Source of the DNA: CAVSLM01 sp963728895
GTDB taxonomy: Bacteria > Pseudomonadota > Gammaproteobacteria > JBBQDK01
Reading direction: 5' to 3'
DNA: 64,000 nt
Assembly: GCA_963728895.1 (NCBI GenBank)
Contig: CAVSLM010000007.1
Span: 186,001 to 250,000 of the forward strand
Positions 48,602 to 57,379 of the stretch are shown here, piece by piece (the first letter of the stretch is position 1; each line of letters starts with the position of its first letter). The notes under the pieces were generated by a model that was not told the origin of the DNA, ran no database searches, and worked only from the letters and a program-made list of their open reading frames with translations. Made by a program: the position numbers and the translations under genes.

Positions 48602-50675
48602 GGGACCCCTGCTCCATGACGCTGCCGCGCTCCAGGAAGACGATCCGATCGGCAGCCCGCACTGCAGTGAGGCGGTGGGCGATGATGATCACCGTCCTTC
48701 CCGCGCAAATCGCCTGCATGTTGTCCTGCAAAACGCGCTCTGATGCATAGTCGAGCGCACTGGTCGCCTCGTCGAGAATCAGCAACTGCGGATCCGTCGC
48801 CAGCGCGCGGGCGATTGCAATCCGCTGGCGCTGACCCCCGGACAGCGTGCACCCCTGCTCGCCGACCACAGTGTCGTAGCCGTCGGGCAGATCCATGATG
48901 AACTCGTGCGCACCGGCCAGGCGCGCCGCCCGCAACACCACACTCATCGACGCGCCAGGATCGACCAGCGCAATGTTCTCGCGCACCGTGCGGTTGAACA
49001 GCACCGCCTCCTGTGGGACGACGCCGATCCTGCGGCGAACTGCAGTGGCATCGAACAGTGCGAGGTCCGTCGCATCCACCAGAATCCGGCCGGACTCCGG
49101 GACGTACAGACGCTGCAACAGCTTGGCCAAGGTGCTCTTGCCGGAACCGGAAGGACCGACGATGCCCACGATTTCACCCGGCGCGACTTCCAGGCTGAGC
49201 TCATTCAGTACCGGTCCAGCCTTTTCGCGATAACGAAAGGTCACGGCTTCGAATACCACTCTCCCGCGCAATGTGCGCGCAGGTCCGGCACCGGTGCGCG
49301 CGGGTTCGGGACATGCGTTCAGGATGTCACCCAGCCGCTGCAGCGATATCCCGGTCTGCTGGAAGTCCTGCCAGAGCTGCACGAGGCGCAGCACCGGACT
49401 GCTGACGCGCGTGGCCAACATGTTGAAAGCCACCAGCATGCCGACCGTCAGCCTGCCTTCGAGCACCAGATGCGCGCCCAGCCAGAGCGTGATCACCAGA
49501 GCAAGACGATTGATCAGCAGGGCGCCCTGGGCGGCGAGATTGTGCGTGGTACTGGCTCGGAACGAGGCGCGCACATAGGCGGCCAGCTGATCCTCCCAGC
49601 GCCGGCGCAGCTGGGGTTCGATGGCCATGGACTTGACGGTTTCCATGCCTTGCACCGTCTCGACCAGAAATGCGTGGTTGTCGGCGCTGTGCCGAAAACG
49701 CTCGTTCAGGCGGTGGCGCAGTGCCGGTGTCAGCGCCGCCGAGAGCAATGCGTACAACGGGAGCGTCGCCAGCACTACGGCCGTCAACATGGTGCTGTAC
49801 CAGAACATCAGGGCCAGAAACACCACGGTGAATGCAAGGTCGAGAACCACCGTGACCGACGAGCTGGTAAGGAATCCGCGCACGGCTTCCAGGTCGCGCA
49901 CGCGTGCCACGGTGTCGCCGGTCCTGCGGGCTTCGAAGTAGGCGAGCGGCAGCGACGACAGATGGCGAAACAGCTTGGCCCCGAGCATGACGTCGATGCG
50001 GCTGCTGGTGTGCGAGAAGAGATAGGTACGCAGCAGGGACAGAAGCACTTCGAACACGGCGAGCACCAGCATCGCCAGCGCGACGACGTCCAGCGTGCTC
50101 AGGCTCCGGTGCACCAGCACCTTGTCGATCACCACCTGGAAGAAAAGCGGCGTGAGCAGACCGAACAGCTGGAGAAAAAACGAGGCGGTGAGGATCTCCG
50201 CGAGCAGCCGGCGGTGTTTGGCGAGCTCGGACACGAACCAGGAGAAGCTGGCGCTCACCTGCTGCCCCAGAAGACCGGGACGCCAGGCGCATAGAATCAG
50301 GGTTCCCGACCAGAGCTCCTCGAAGCGCTCCTGCTTGAGGAGCTGTGGCTCCTTGCGTATGGGGTCCTGGAGCAGTACCCGGGTCGGATCACGACGCGCC
50401 AGCAGCACGTAGCGCCCGTCCTTGTAACGCGCGATGGCCGGCAGCGGCGTACGTCTCAGACGATCCCAATCGATGATGCAGATGCGCGTCTTGAAGCCAA
50501 GCCTGCGCAGCGCACGCAGCAGCTCGAGGTCGCCGAAGCACTCGTTCTGGACGTCCACCGCTCGGCGCAGTTGATCAGGACCGGCCGGCACGCCGTGCAG
50601 GCGCGTCAGCAGAAGAAGGCAGTGCAGACCCGTATCCAAGGTCCCCGGGGGAGGAGCAGGCGCGAACATCGGCAT
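48519..50675 (-). CDS. Type I secretion ABC transporter (HlyB-like, peptidase-like domain)
   Basis: About 718 residues from the ATG at 50675 (an in-frame ATG at 50732 adds 19). An N-terminal C39-peptidase-like domain (DTGLHCLLLLTRLHGVPAG to LLQDPIRKE) lacks the QxxxxxCG catalytic cysteine motif, so it is a HlyB-type CLD that docks unfolded RTX substrate rather than a leader peptidase. Six TM helices follow, then the NBD with Walker A VGPSGSGKSTLAKLLQRLY near 505, CTLSGGQRQRIAIARAL, LLILDEATSALD and IIAHRLTAVRAAD. It is the first gene of the leftward export operon and should export the RTX hydrolase. Confidence 0.93.
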   Translation of the reverse strand: MPMFAPAPPPGTLDTGLHCLLLLTRLHGVPAGPDQLRRAVDVQNECFGDLELLRALRRLGFKTRICIIDWDRLRRTPLPAIARYKDGRYVLLARRDPTRVLLQDPIRKEPQLLKQERFEELWSGTLILCAWRPGLLGQQVSASFSWFVSELAKHRRLLAEILTASFFLQLFGLLTPLFFQVVIDKVLVHRSLSTLDVVALAMLVLAVFEVLLSLLRTYLFSHTSSRIDVMLGAKLFRHLSSLPLAYFEARRTGDTVARVRDLEAVRGFLTSSSVTVVLDLAFTVVFLALMFWYSTMLTAVVLATLPLYALLSAALTPALRHRLNERFRHSADNHAFLVETVQGMETVKSMAIEPQLRRRWEDQLAAYVRASFRASTTHNLAAQGALLINRLALVITLWLGAHLVLEGRLTVGMLVAFNMLATRVSSPVLRLVQLWQDFQQTGISLQRLGDILNACPEPARTGAGPARTLRGRVVFEAVTFRYREKAGPVLNELSLEVAPGEIVGIVGPSGSGKSTLAKLLQRLYVPESGRILVDATDLALFDATAVRRRIGVVPQEAVLFNRTVRENIALVDPGASMSVVLRAARLAGAHEFIMDLPDGYDTVVGEQGCTLSGGQRQRIAIARALATDPQLLILDEATSALDYASERVLQDNMQAICAGRTVIIIAHRLTAVRAADRIVFLERGSVMEQGSHDELVRRDGRYAQMWTYQTAPVARAVH

Positions 50676-50774
50676 TCCGTTCGTGTTGTTTTCCTTGCGT
50701 CGGCAGACTACCGGATCAGGCACACGAGACAAGGGTAATCGGCTGAATCATGTGTAGGAATATTCTGAAAAGTG

Positions 50775-50801
50775 CCGCGCGCGGGGACTCGAACCCGCTT
50801 C
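50775..50801 (-). other. tRNA T-arm-like fragment
   Basis: On the minus strand GCGGGTTCGAGTCCCCGC resembles a tRNA T-arm (TTCGAGT loop) and is followed by GCGCGGCA. A perfect hairpin GTCCCC/GGGGAC lies just 5' of it, like a long variable arm. No D-arm or acceptor pairing can be built upstream, so it is not a complete tRNA. It may be a 3' tRNA remnant or a coincidence. Confidence 0.3.
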
Positions 50802-51060
50802 TGTCCCCGTGCGGGGGACGCACGGTCATGGCCGCGGTCTGGCTGTGCGCGATCCGCGGTTTCTGTCCGCGTGCATGCGATGCATCGTGCAGTGCCGCTG
50901 GTACGTGCGGCGCAGTCCCAGTTACACGTGCAGAGTGCGGCACCGCGAACGCAGAATTTGCGAGTGTCGCCGAACCGTCCCGGCCGGAAGTGCTCAGGAA
51001 CCTGCGTCCGCGTGGGTGGAAGGGATCCCACGGGGAAGCCTGAATGCGCAATGCATTGTG

Positions 51061-51089
51061 TTGCCTTGGTCACATTCGGTCGCTATATT
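51061..51089 (+). promoter_or_regulatory. Sigma-70 promoter for the small exported protein
   Basis: TTGCCT (51061-51066), 17 nt, TATATT (51084-51089): a 4/6 -35 with a 5/6 -10. It lies 62 nt before the ATG at 51151. The rest of the 50676-51150 gap shows no gene; frames there are low-complexity. Confidence 0.5.
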
Positions 51090-51150
51090 CGCGCGTAAGC
51101 TGCGAAGCGCTAATCAGATCGCCCGCAAATCAGGAATTAAGGAGTGAGCC

Positions 51151-51444
51151 ATGCATGTATTTCGCATCGCCTTGCTGGTGTCGAGCCTCTCGCTGTGCGG
51201 GCTGGCCCCCCTCCAGGCCGACGAGCTGCAGATGCATTCGGTCGGTGAACAGAAGTCGATGGAGGCCGTGCCACGGCCAACCCGTGGACTGACCATGGCC
51301 CAGGTCGAGCAGCGGTTCGGCGAGCCGCAGGAGAAGCTGCCCGCGGTCGGCAAGCCGCCGATCACGCGCTGGGTCTACGGCAACTACACCGTCTACTTCG
51401 AGCATCAGTACGTGCTGCACTCCGTGGTCCACCACGGCAGCTGA
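51151..51444 (+). CDS. Small conserved exported protein (SmpA/OmlA-like)
   Basis: A 97-residue protein with an N-terminal signal peptide (IALLVSSLSLCGLAPLQA, cleavage probably after QADE-preceding Ala near 23). The mature part has RGLTMAQVEQRFGEPQEKLP and PITRWVYGNYTVYFEHQYVL; the TMxQVxxRFGEP to W.Y..Y.VYFE arrangement is like BamE/SmpA/OmlA folds. No lipobox Cys at the cleavage site, so it is probably periplasmic rather than a lipoprotein. Good Shine-Dalgarno AAGGAG 6 nt before the ATG, own promoter, and a strong terminator 15 nt after the stop: a monocistronic gene. Function not known to me. Confidence 0.85.
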   Translation: MHVFRIALLVSSLSLCGLAPLQADELQMHSVGEQKSMEAVPRPTRGLTMAQVEQRFGEPQEKLPAVGKPPITRWVYGNYTVYFEHQYVLHSVVHHGS

Positions 51445-51459
51445 CCGGAAGAACGAACC

Positions 51460-51500
51460 CCGGCGTGGCGGCAGGCGTCGCCACGCCGGTTTCATTTTCC
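51460..51500 (+). terminator. Rho-independent terminator of the small exported gene
   Basis: Perfect 11-bp arms CCGGCGTGGCG (51460-51470) and CGCCACGCCGG (51479-51489) with an 8-nt loop, followed by TTTCATTTTCC. A textbook intrinsic terminator. Confidence 0.8.
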
Positions 51501-51525
51501 CTCAACCCGGAAGTCTCAACAGATC

Positions 51526-51707
51526 CCAGAACCGGGATAGGCTGACGGCGTGCACCCTGTATCATCGTTCGGCGATCGTGAAGCATGCCAGATCTTCCCG
51601 GCCATCCATTCACTTACCAGAACCGGGATAGGCCGGCGGCGTGAACAGAGTGTCATCGTTCGAGGATCATGAAAAATGCCAGATCTTCCCTGATCCGTTC
51701 ACTTGCC
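51526..51707. repeat. Two tandem 91-bp imperfect direct repeats
   Basis: Both units start CCAGAACCGGGATAGGC (51526 and 51617), share ATCATCGTTCG, GATC and ATGCCAGATCTTCCC, and end near TTCACTT. Period 91 bp, a few mismatches. No coding frame is conserved across units. They lie between a terminator and agmatine deiminase; role unknown. Confidence 0.7.
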
Positions 51708-51749
51708 GGCCAGCCGCCGGGCGGCTGATAAGATTTCCGGGTTAAGCCG

Positions 51750-52806
51750 GTGACCGGTTCGACTTCCAGTCCCGGACGCCGGCTGGCGCCCGAATGGGAT
51801 CCGCAGAGCGGCGTGATGCTCACCTGGCCGCACCGGCACGGCGACTTGGGCGTCGCGGCTCGCCGAGGTGGAGCCGGTGTTCGTCGGGATCGCCCGCGAG
51901 GTGTGCCGGCGCGAGCGGCTGCTGGTGGTGTGCCTCGACGCCGCGCACCGCGAGCGTGTGCTGGGACTGCTCGCACAAGCGGGGGTGGATCTCGGTCGGG
52001 TACGCGCCTACGACGTTTCCTCCAACGACACCTGGGCGCGCGACCACGGCCCGATCACCGTCGTCGAAGACGGTGTGCCGCGCCTGGTCGACTTCCGCTT
52101 CAACGGCTGGGGCGCGAAGCATCCTGCCGAGCTCGACAACTTGATCTCGGCGACACTGCACCGGCGCGGCGCCTTCGGCGGGGTGGCGATGGAGACGGTC
52201 GATCTGGTGCTGGAAGGCGGCAGCATCGACACGGACGGTATCGGATCGCTGCTCACGACTTCGCGCTGCCTGCTCTCCCGCGGACGCAATCCGCAGCTCG
52301 ACCGGCGGCAGATCGAGGCACGGCTGCAGTCCTTGCTTGGGATCGAACGTATTCTATGGCTGGAGCACGGCTATCTGGCGGGCGATGACACCGACAGCCA
52401 CATCGACACCCTGGCACGCTTCTGCGATCCGCGCACCATCGCCTATGTGGGCTGCGATCGGCCGGAGGATGAGCACTACCAAGAGCTGCAACGGATGGAG
52501 GAGGAGCTGCGGGCGCTGCGGGCACCGGACGGGTCGCCCTACACCCTGGTGCCGCTGCCCTGGCCGGAGGCGAAGCACGATGAGACGGGACAGCGCCTGC
52601 CGGCGAGCTATGCGAATTTCCTGGTCATCAACGAAGCCGTCCTGGTTCCCACCTACGAGGATCCCGCGGATGCGGAAGCGCTCACGCGCCTGCAGGGTTG
52701 CTTCCCCGACCGCACCGCGATCGGAATCGGCTGCCTGCCGCTGATCCAGCAGTACGGCAGCCTGCATTGCGTGACCATGCAGCTGCCGGAGGGCGTCCTC
52801 ACATAG
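51750..52806 (+). CDS. aguA: Agmatine deiminase (PAD_porph family), one frameshift
   Basis: About 351 residues after joining. Converts agmatine to N-carbamoylputrescine and ammonia for putrescine synthesis. N-terminal GRRLAPEWDPQSGVMLTWPH is followed by a break; MEPVFVGIAREVCRRE resumes in the next frame. Active-site blocks: NDTWARDHGPITV, NGWGAKHPAELDN, LEGGSIDTDGIGSLL, HIDTLARFCDP (His) and the nucleophile Cys in GSLHCVTMQLPEG. Frame is lost at 51846-51847 where one extra T turns GDWASRLAEV into another frame. Start GTG at 51750. Probably a sequencing error since both halves are well conserved. No N-carbamoylputrescine amidase gene is adjacent. Confidence 0.88.
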
Positions 52807-52830
52807 CGTGAAACGCCGCCGGCGTCATTG

Positions 52831-54284
52831 TCCCCGCGCGGCCCTGCGGGCGCCAATCGCGTCGCCGGGAGCGACGCTCCTATAGGGGGTTCATTCGGCG
52901 CCGGGGGAATCCCTGTGAACTTCCGATGTTCCCTGGTGCTGGACACGCCGGCACCGTGGGAGCGGGGCTATGCACCGTGATCCTGCGGCGCGACGCCGCC
53001 GCGAGCTTCAGAAAAGACGGCGGCCCTGCGGGCCGCGATCGTAGGTGGGTTTGGTTTGGCGTGCGAGTCTGTTTCTGGGTTGTGGGCTGGGTTTTACAGA
53101 CGTGGCGTCAGCTCGTGTGGCTGGCGGGTGTTCGCTGATACGCTGCGCCGTCGCAGATAGGTGTACGGTCGACGCCTTGCGGCGGTGACCAGGCTTTGGT
53201 CAGGCCGTGCGCTCGGCGCGTTTCGTCCTGCGGAGCCATTTTTCTTGCCTAGCGGATGGGTCGCAGCCGCGCTCCAGATGTTGGTGTCGATCGGCACGTG
53301 CGGTCGGACAGGAACACCTGCAGACTCGCGTGCGAGCCTTGGCTAGTTCACCGCCTTGGCAGCGGTTGGAGGGCACAGATCCGGTCGGTGACATTGATCA
53401 TCGCCCAGCGCCAAGGCCTTGACGATCGGTTCGCTGTGCTCGCTGCGGTAGCCAGCTTCCTCCCGGCGAGTTGGCGCTCGCGATGATCTGTTCGTGGTGT
53501 AGAGTGCGCCGATCAGGGTCAGTGCTTCAGCCCGCGATCGCGCCGCCGGGAGCGACGCTCCTGCAGGTGATCAGGCTCAGCGGCAGGAGATGGTGCGGCG
53601 TTTGAGGTAGACCTGCGCGGCTCGGCAGGCGCATGGTCATCTGCGGGAGTAGATGGTCGGGAATGCTGGAGTGGGAGCGGGGCTATGCACGCGATCTGCG
53701 GCGCGCAGCGCCGCCGGGGACGCACGCAGATGGGGACGCGGGACGGCATGCAGGTTCGGAAATGCGGCCTGCGGGCCGCAATCGCGCCGCCGGGAGCGAC
53801 GCTCCTACGGTATCAGGCTAGGCAGGTGGTGCCTTGTGACGTCGGTCGGCAGGACGCATGAGTCGTCTGAGGGAGTAGGTTGGCTCCTACCGTCCTGAAT
53901 GCCGGCATCGTGGGAGTGGGGCTATGCACCGCGATCCTGCGGCGCGGCAGCGCCGCCGACTTTGAGCTCGTTACCGAGCGTCCAAACAGCGCGGGCCTGC
54001 GAGCCGCGATCGCGCCGCCGGGAGCGACGCTCCTGCAGGTATCAGCGTCATCAGCAGGATGGTGGGTGCGGTTTGGTAGACCTGCGCGGCTCGGCAGGCG
54101 CATGGTCATCTGCGGGAGTAGGTTGCTCCTACGGTCCTGAATGCCGGCACCGTGGGAGCGGGGCTATGCACCGCGATCCTGCGGCGCGGCAGCGCCGCGG
54201 TCGTTCGGTGCCGCAGCAACGAACATGTGCACGAAGGGACGCCGGCGCTCGGTCATGCAATCGCGCCGCCGGGAGCGGCGCTCC
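52831..54284. repeat. REPIN/BIME-like repeat array, copy set B
   Basis: The 1.7-kb gap to galU holds no intact gene. GTGGGAGYGGGGCTATGCAC occurs at 52956, 53671, 53910 and 54152; its inverted partner GGGAGCGACGCTCC (one variant GGGAGCGGCGCTCC) ends units at 52867, 53548, 53792, 54020 and 54271, usually after CGCGCCGCC. Units are 110-121 bp from one motif to the other and repeat every 239-242 bp over 53.67-54.28 kb, with identical spacer of 46 bp (from GTAGACCTGCGCGGC) at 53607-53652 and 54076-54121. It shares units with 38.3-38.65 kb. The last 190 bases to 54473 show nothing recognisable. Confidence 0.8.
53094..53500 (-). mobile_element. Decayed C-terminal fragment of an IS66-family transposase
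   Basis: Minus-strand reading, in several frames, recovers in order the typical TnpC C-terminal blocks: RSEHSEPIVKAL, then VPIDTN, then (R)HPLGKKN with an alternative-frame NWL, then QSLVTA followed by RRPYTYL, RISEHPPAT, and a terminal HELTPRL before TAA at 53094. IS66-type proteins have PIDTNHLERALRPI, GRKNWLF, QSL..TCRLHGIDPY and HPASR..ELTPR in that order. Multiple indels and substitutions make it inactive. No terminal inverted repeat or 8-bp target duplication was recognised. Confidence 0.6.
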
Positions 54285-54473
54285 CACAGGGGGTTCGTCT
54301 GCAGTCGCAGGGCCGCTTGAACCTCCCGATGTATGAGCAGTTCAGGTGTTCCTACAGCTGGCGTGCGCTGCGAACCGGTTGGCTGATCTCCGTGCGGCAG
54401 AAGAGGCGGTGCGGACGGCGCCGTCTCTTCGGGAGGGATGGACCGCCGCAGCAGGTACGCGGCGGCGGGAAGG

Positions 54474-55369
54474 TCAGGTGCCGGAACGCACCCGCTGGGG
54501 TACGCAGTAGGATTGCAGATACGCGCGGAACTCCTCCTGGAGCTCGGCGTGCTTCAGTGCGTACTCGACCGTGGCCTCAAGATAGCCGAGCTTGCTGCCG
54601 CAATCGTAGCGCTTGCCCGCGAACTGGTAGGCACAAGACGTCCTGCTCCAGCAAAATGCGGCGATAGCATCGGTGAACTGGATCTCGCCGCCGGCGCCGC
54701 GCGCGGTGTTGTCCAGCAGAGTCGAAGATCCGCGGCGTCAGAATGTAGCGTCCGACAACCGCCAATTGGAAGGGGCGTGGTCCGGCCTGGGCTTCTCGAC
54801 GATGCGCTCGACCCGATTACGCGCTCGCGATGGGCACGCTCTTCACGATGCCGTATTTGTCGGTCTCGGAGCGCGGACCTCGCTCGACCCCCAGCACGCT
54901 GCATTGGTGCTGGTCGTAGACCGACAGCATCTGCGCCAAGCAGCAGCGCTCTCCGCCATCGATAAGGTCGTCGGCCAGAATACTGCAAACGGCTCCTCGC
55001 GACCACCGGCTCGGCACACAGCACCGCATGACCCAGGCCTAGCGCTTCGGGCTGGCGGATGTACACGCAGGAGACGCCCTCGGGCAGCACTTCGTGCACG
55101 ATGCGCAACAAGTCCTGTTTGCCCGCCGCGTCCAGCTCGACTCCAACTCGTAAGTTCTTGTCGAAATGGTCCTCGATGGCCCGCTTACTGCTGCTGGTGA
55201 CGAAAATCAGTTCGTCGATCCCGGCCGCGATCGCTTCTTCGGCCGCATACTGGATCAGCGGCTTGTCCACGATCGGCAACATCTCCTTCGGATTGGCCTT
55301 GGTCGCCGGCAGAAACCGGGTTCCCAGCCCCGCCACCGGAAAAACGGCTTTTCTCAATTTCATCGTCAT
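54474..55369 (-). CDS. galU: UTP-glucose-1-phosphate uridylyltransferase, multiply frameshifted
   Basis: GalU makes UDP-glucose for surface glycans. The N-terminus is intact: KLRKAVFPVAGLGTRFLPAT and KEMLPIVDKPLIQYAAEEA. After LGHAVLCAEPVV the frame is lost near 55000-55015; ILADDLIDGGERCC and SETDKYGIVKSVP follow in another frame, then VERIVEKPRPDHAPS, LAVVGRYILTPRIFD, then RGAGGEIQFTDAIA and YQFAGKRYDCGSKLGYLEAT, ending QSYCVPQRVRSGT at TGA 54474. I count at least five indels in 900 nt. The summed length (about 299) matches E. coli GalU (302), and all motifs remain, so either poor sequence quality or very recent decay. Confidence 0.85.
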
Positions 55370-55377
55370 GCGTGAAC

Positions 55378-57244
55378 CTATTCAACATGAGAACGTTTTC
55401 GGGAAGATCCTGCGTTGCGTCGAGTTCCGGAACCATCCTGTACAGCGTGCACGCAGACGGACTTCGTCGTAGTCCTCGCCGGCCTCCACCAGCGCATCCA
55501 GCAGGCGATTCAATCCCGCCCAATCGACGTGCGATGCAGTGCCAGCAGGATCTTATCATGTCGGTTTAGCGGCAAGGCTTTCCTGTTCGTGGAACAGTTC
55601 TTCGAAGAGCTTCTCCCCGGGCCGTAATCCGGTAAAGACGATCTCGATGTCTTCTCCGGGAACCTTGCCCGACAGGCGGATCATTTGTTCGGCGAGATAG
55701 GCGATGCGCACCGGTTCGCCCATATCCAGGACGAAGATCTCGCCGCCCTGCCCCATCACCGCGCGCCTGCATGATGAGCTGGCAGGCCTCGGGAATGGTC
55801 ATGAAGTAGCGGGTGATCTCCGGATGGGTGACGGTGACCGGTCCGCCGCTCTCGATCTGCCGCTGGAACAGCGGAACGACGCTGCCGGCGGAGCCCAACA
55901 CGTTGCCGAACCGAACCGTGATGAAGCGGGTCGACGAGCGGCGGCTCGAGCGCCTGGCAGAACAATTTCCGCGATGCGCTTGGTGGCGCCCATGACACTG
56001 GTGGGGTTGACCGCCTTGTCGGTGGAGATCAGCACGAAGGTCTCGCAGGCGGATTGCCTCGGCGGCCAGACGCAGAGTTCTGGTTCCCAGCACATTGTTG
56101 CGCACGGCCTCGCGCGGCTGGCCCTGCAGCAGGGGCACGTGCTTATAGGCGGCGGCGTGGAACACGATCTGCGGGCGATGCTTGTTTAAGGTATGTTCAA
56201 CGGCGGCGGCATCCGTGATATCGCCCAGTTGCGCATCAAGGACCAATTCGGGAAATGCGCGGCGCAACTCCAGCTCGATACCGTAAAGATTGAATTCGCT
56301 GCGTTCAAAGGCAATCAACTTGCTGGGGCCGAGACGCGCGATCTGGCGGCACAGCTCGGAACCGATGGATCCCCCCGCCCCCGTCACCAGAACCGCGCGA
56401 TCCAAAAGGCCGTCGTTGATTGCGCGCCAGTCGAGCATCACCGGTTCCCGGCCCAGCAGGTCCTCCAGGGAGACCGCCGCAGCTCGCTGGAAATCGCCCG
56501 CCCGGCGACCAGATCCTGATCCAGGGCAACGGCGGAACAGCGCGCCGCTCGCCTCGCACAGCTCGACGATCCGGCGCATCTGCTGGAGTTCGCCGGAAGG
56601 AAGGGCGATGCGGATCACCCTGACCTGCAGGCTGCAGACGGGCTCGGCGATATCGGCGCAGCGCCGGACACCCGACGCCATGGACGTCCTTGCCTATCTT
56701 GGATCCCGCATCGTCCACGAATCCGACCGGGAAATAGGCGCGCAGCGGGTCCATCAGCAGGTCGCGCACCAGCATCTCCCCAGCCCGTCCCGCGCCGACG
56801 ATAAGCACCAGTTCTCCCACAGACGAGTACAGATTTCGGTCCTTGATCCACCGATAGACGAACCGCGACCCGCCCAGCATGAAGGTGAGCAACAAACCGT
56901 AGAGGGGGAAGACCGACCGTGGGATGGCAATCATCCTGTTCCACAGGAAGGTCACCAAGGCCGCAACCACCACGCCGGTGACGCGGCCCGCACGATACGA
57001 AGCAGATCCGGCATTGAAGCAAAGCGCCAAACCCCGCGATAAAGACCAAAATACCAGAAGGTTGCGGCGTGCACCGACAATATCACAGGAAACATGAGCT
57101 TGGCTTGGTCAAGGTACGTCGGCGGAATGGATTCGAGGTTGAACCAAGTGCGAATGCACCAAACCAAGCCAGTGGGATCATCATGAGATCGTGCAAGAGC
57201 ACAACGGCCCGGTTCCTAAGCACGTCCAGCGTCCAACTTTTCAT
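55378..57244 (-). CDS. CapD/WbpM-type UDP-GlcNAc C4,6-dehydratase, membrane-bound, frameshifted
   Basis: About 622 residues after joining. The N-terminus (MKSWTLDVLRNRAVVLLHDL, then FNLESIPPTYLDQAKLMFPV) has four TM segments; a CoA-binding-like fold VGELVLIVGAGRAGEMLVRD and SDR domain VLVTGAGGSIGSELCRQIAR follow, then STDKAVNPTSVMGATKRIAE in which Met replaces the usual catalytic Tyr, as in WbpM (Ser-Met-Lys). The C-terminal block GLRPGEKLFEELFHE and, past a break, YRMVPELDATQDLPENV end near 55378. Several indels split it (about 57120, 56650, 56040, 55760, 55555). It makes a 4-keto-6-deoxy sugar, the first step to QuiNAc/FucNAc-type sugars. Confidence 0.82.
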
Positions 57245-57379
57245 TCGTTATTCACCCTGTCACGGACCGGTCCTGGCAGTCTGAGGGCTCAGGAGCCCAC
57301 TCGTTTCCCTTTCTTTCCCGCGGACATTCTAGCCTCCGGGCGCGCCGCGCCAACCGACAAACTCACCGTCTCCGTACGG

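Noticed and set aside
50720..50830. A complete tRNA gene on the minus strand
   Set aside because: Only T-arm and variable-arm-like pieces; acceptor, D-arm and a 7-nt anticodon loop cannot be formed.
50772..51098. Small plus-strand frames in the hlyB upstream gap
   Set aside because: Low-complexity translations without conservation features; the region holds promoter-like sequence instead.
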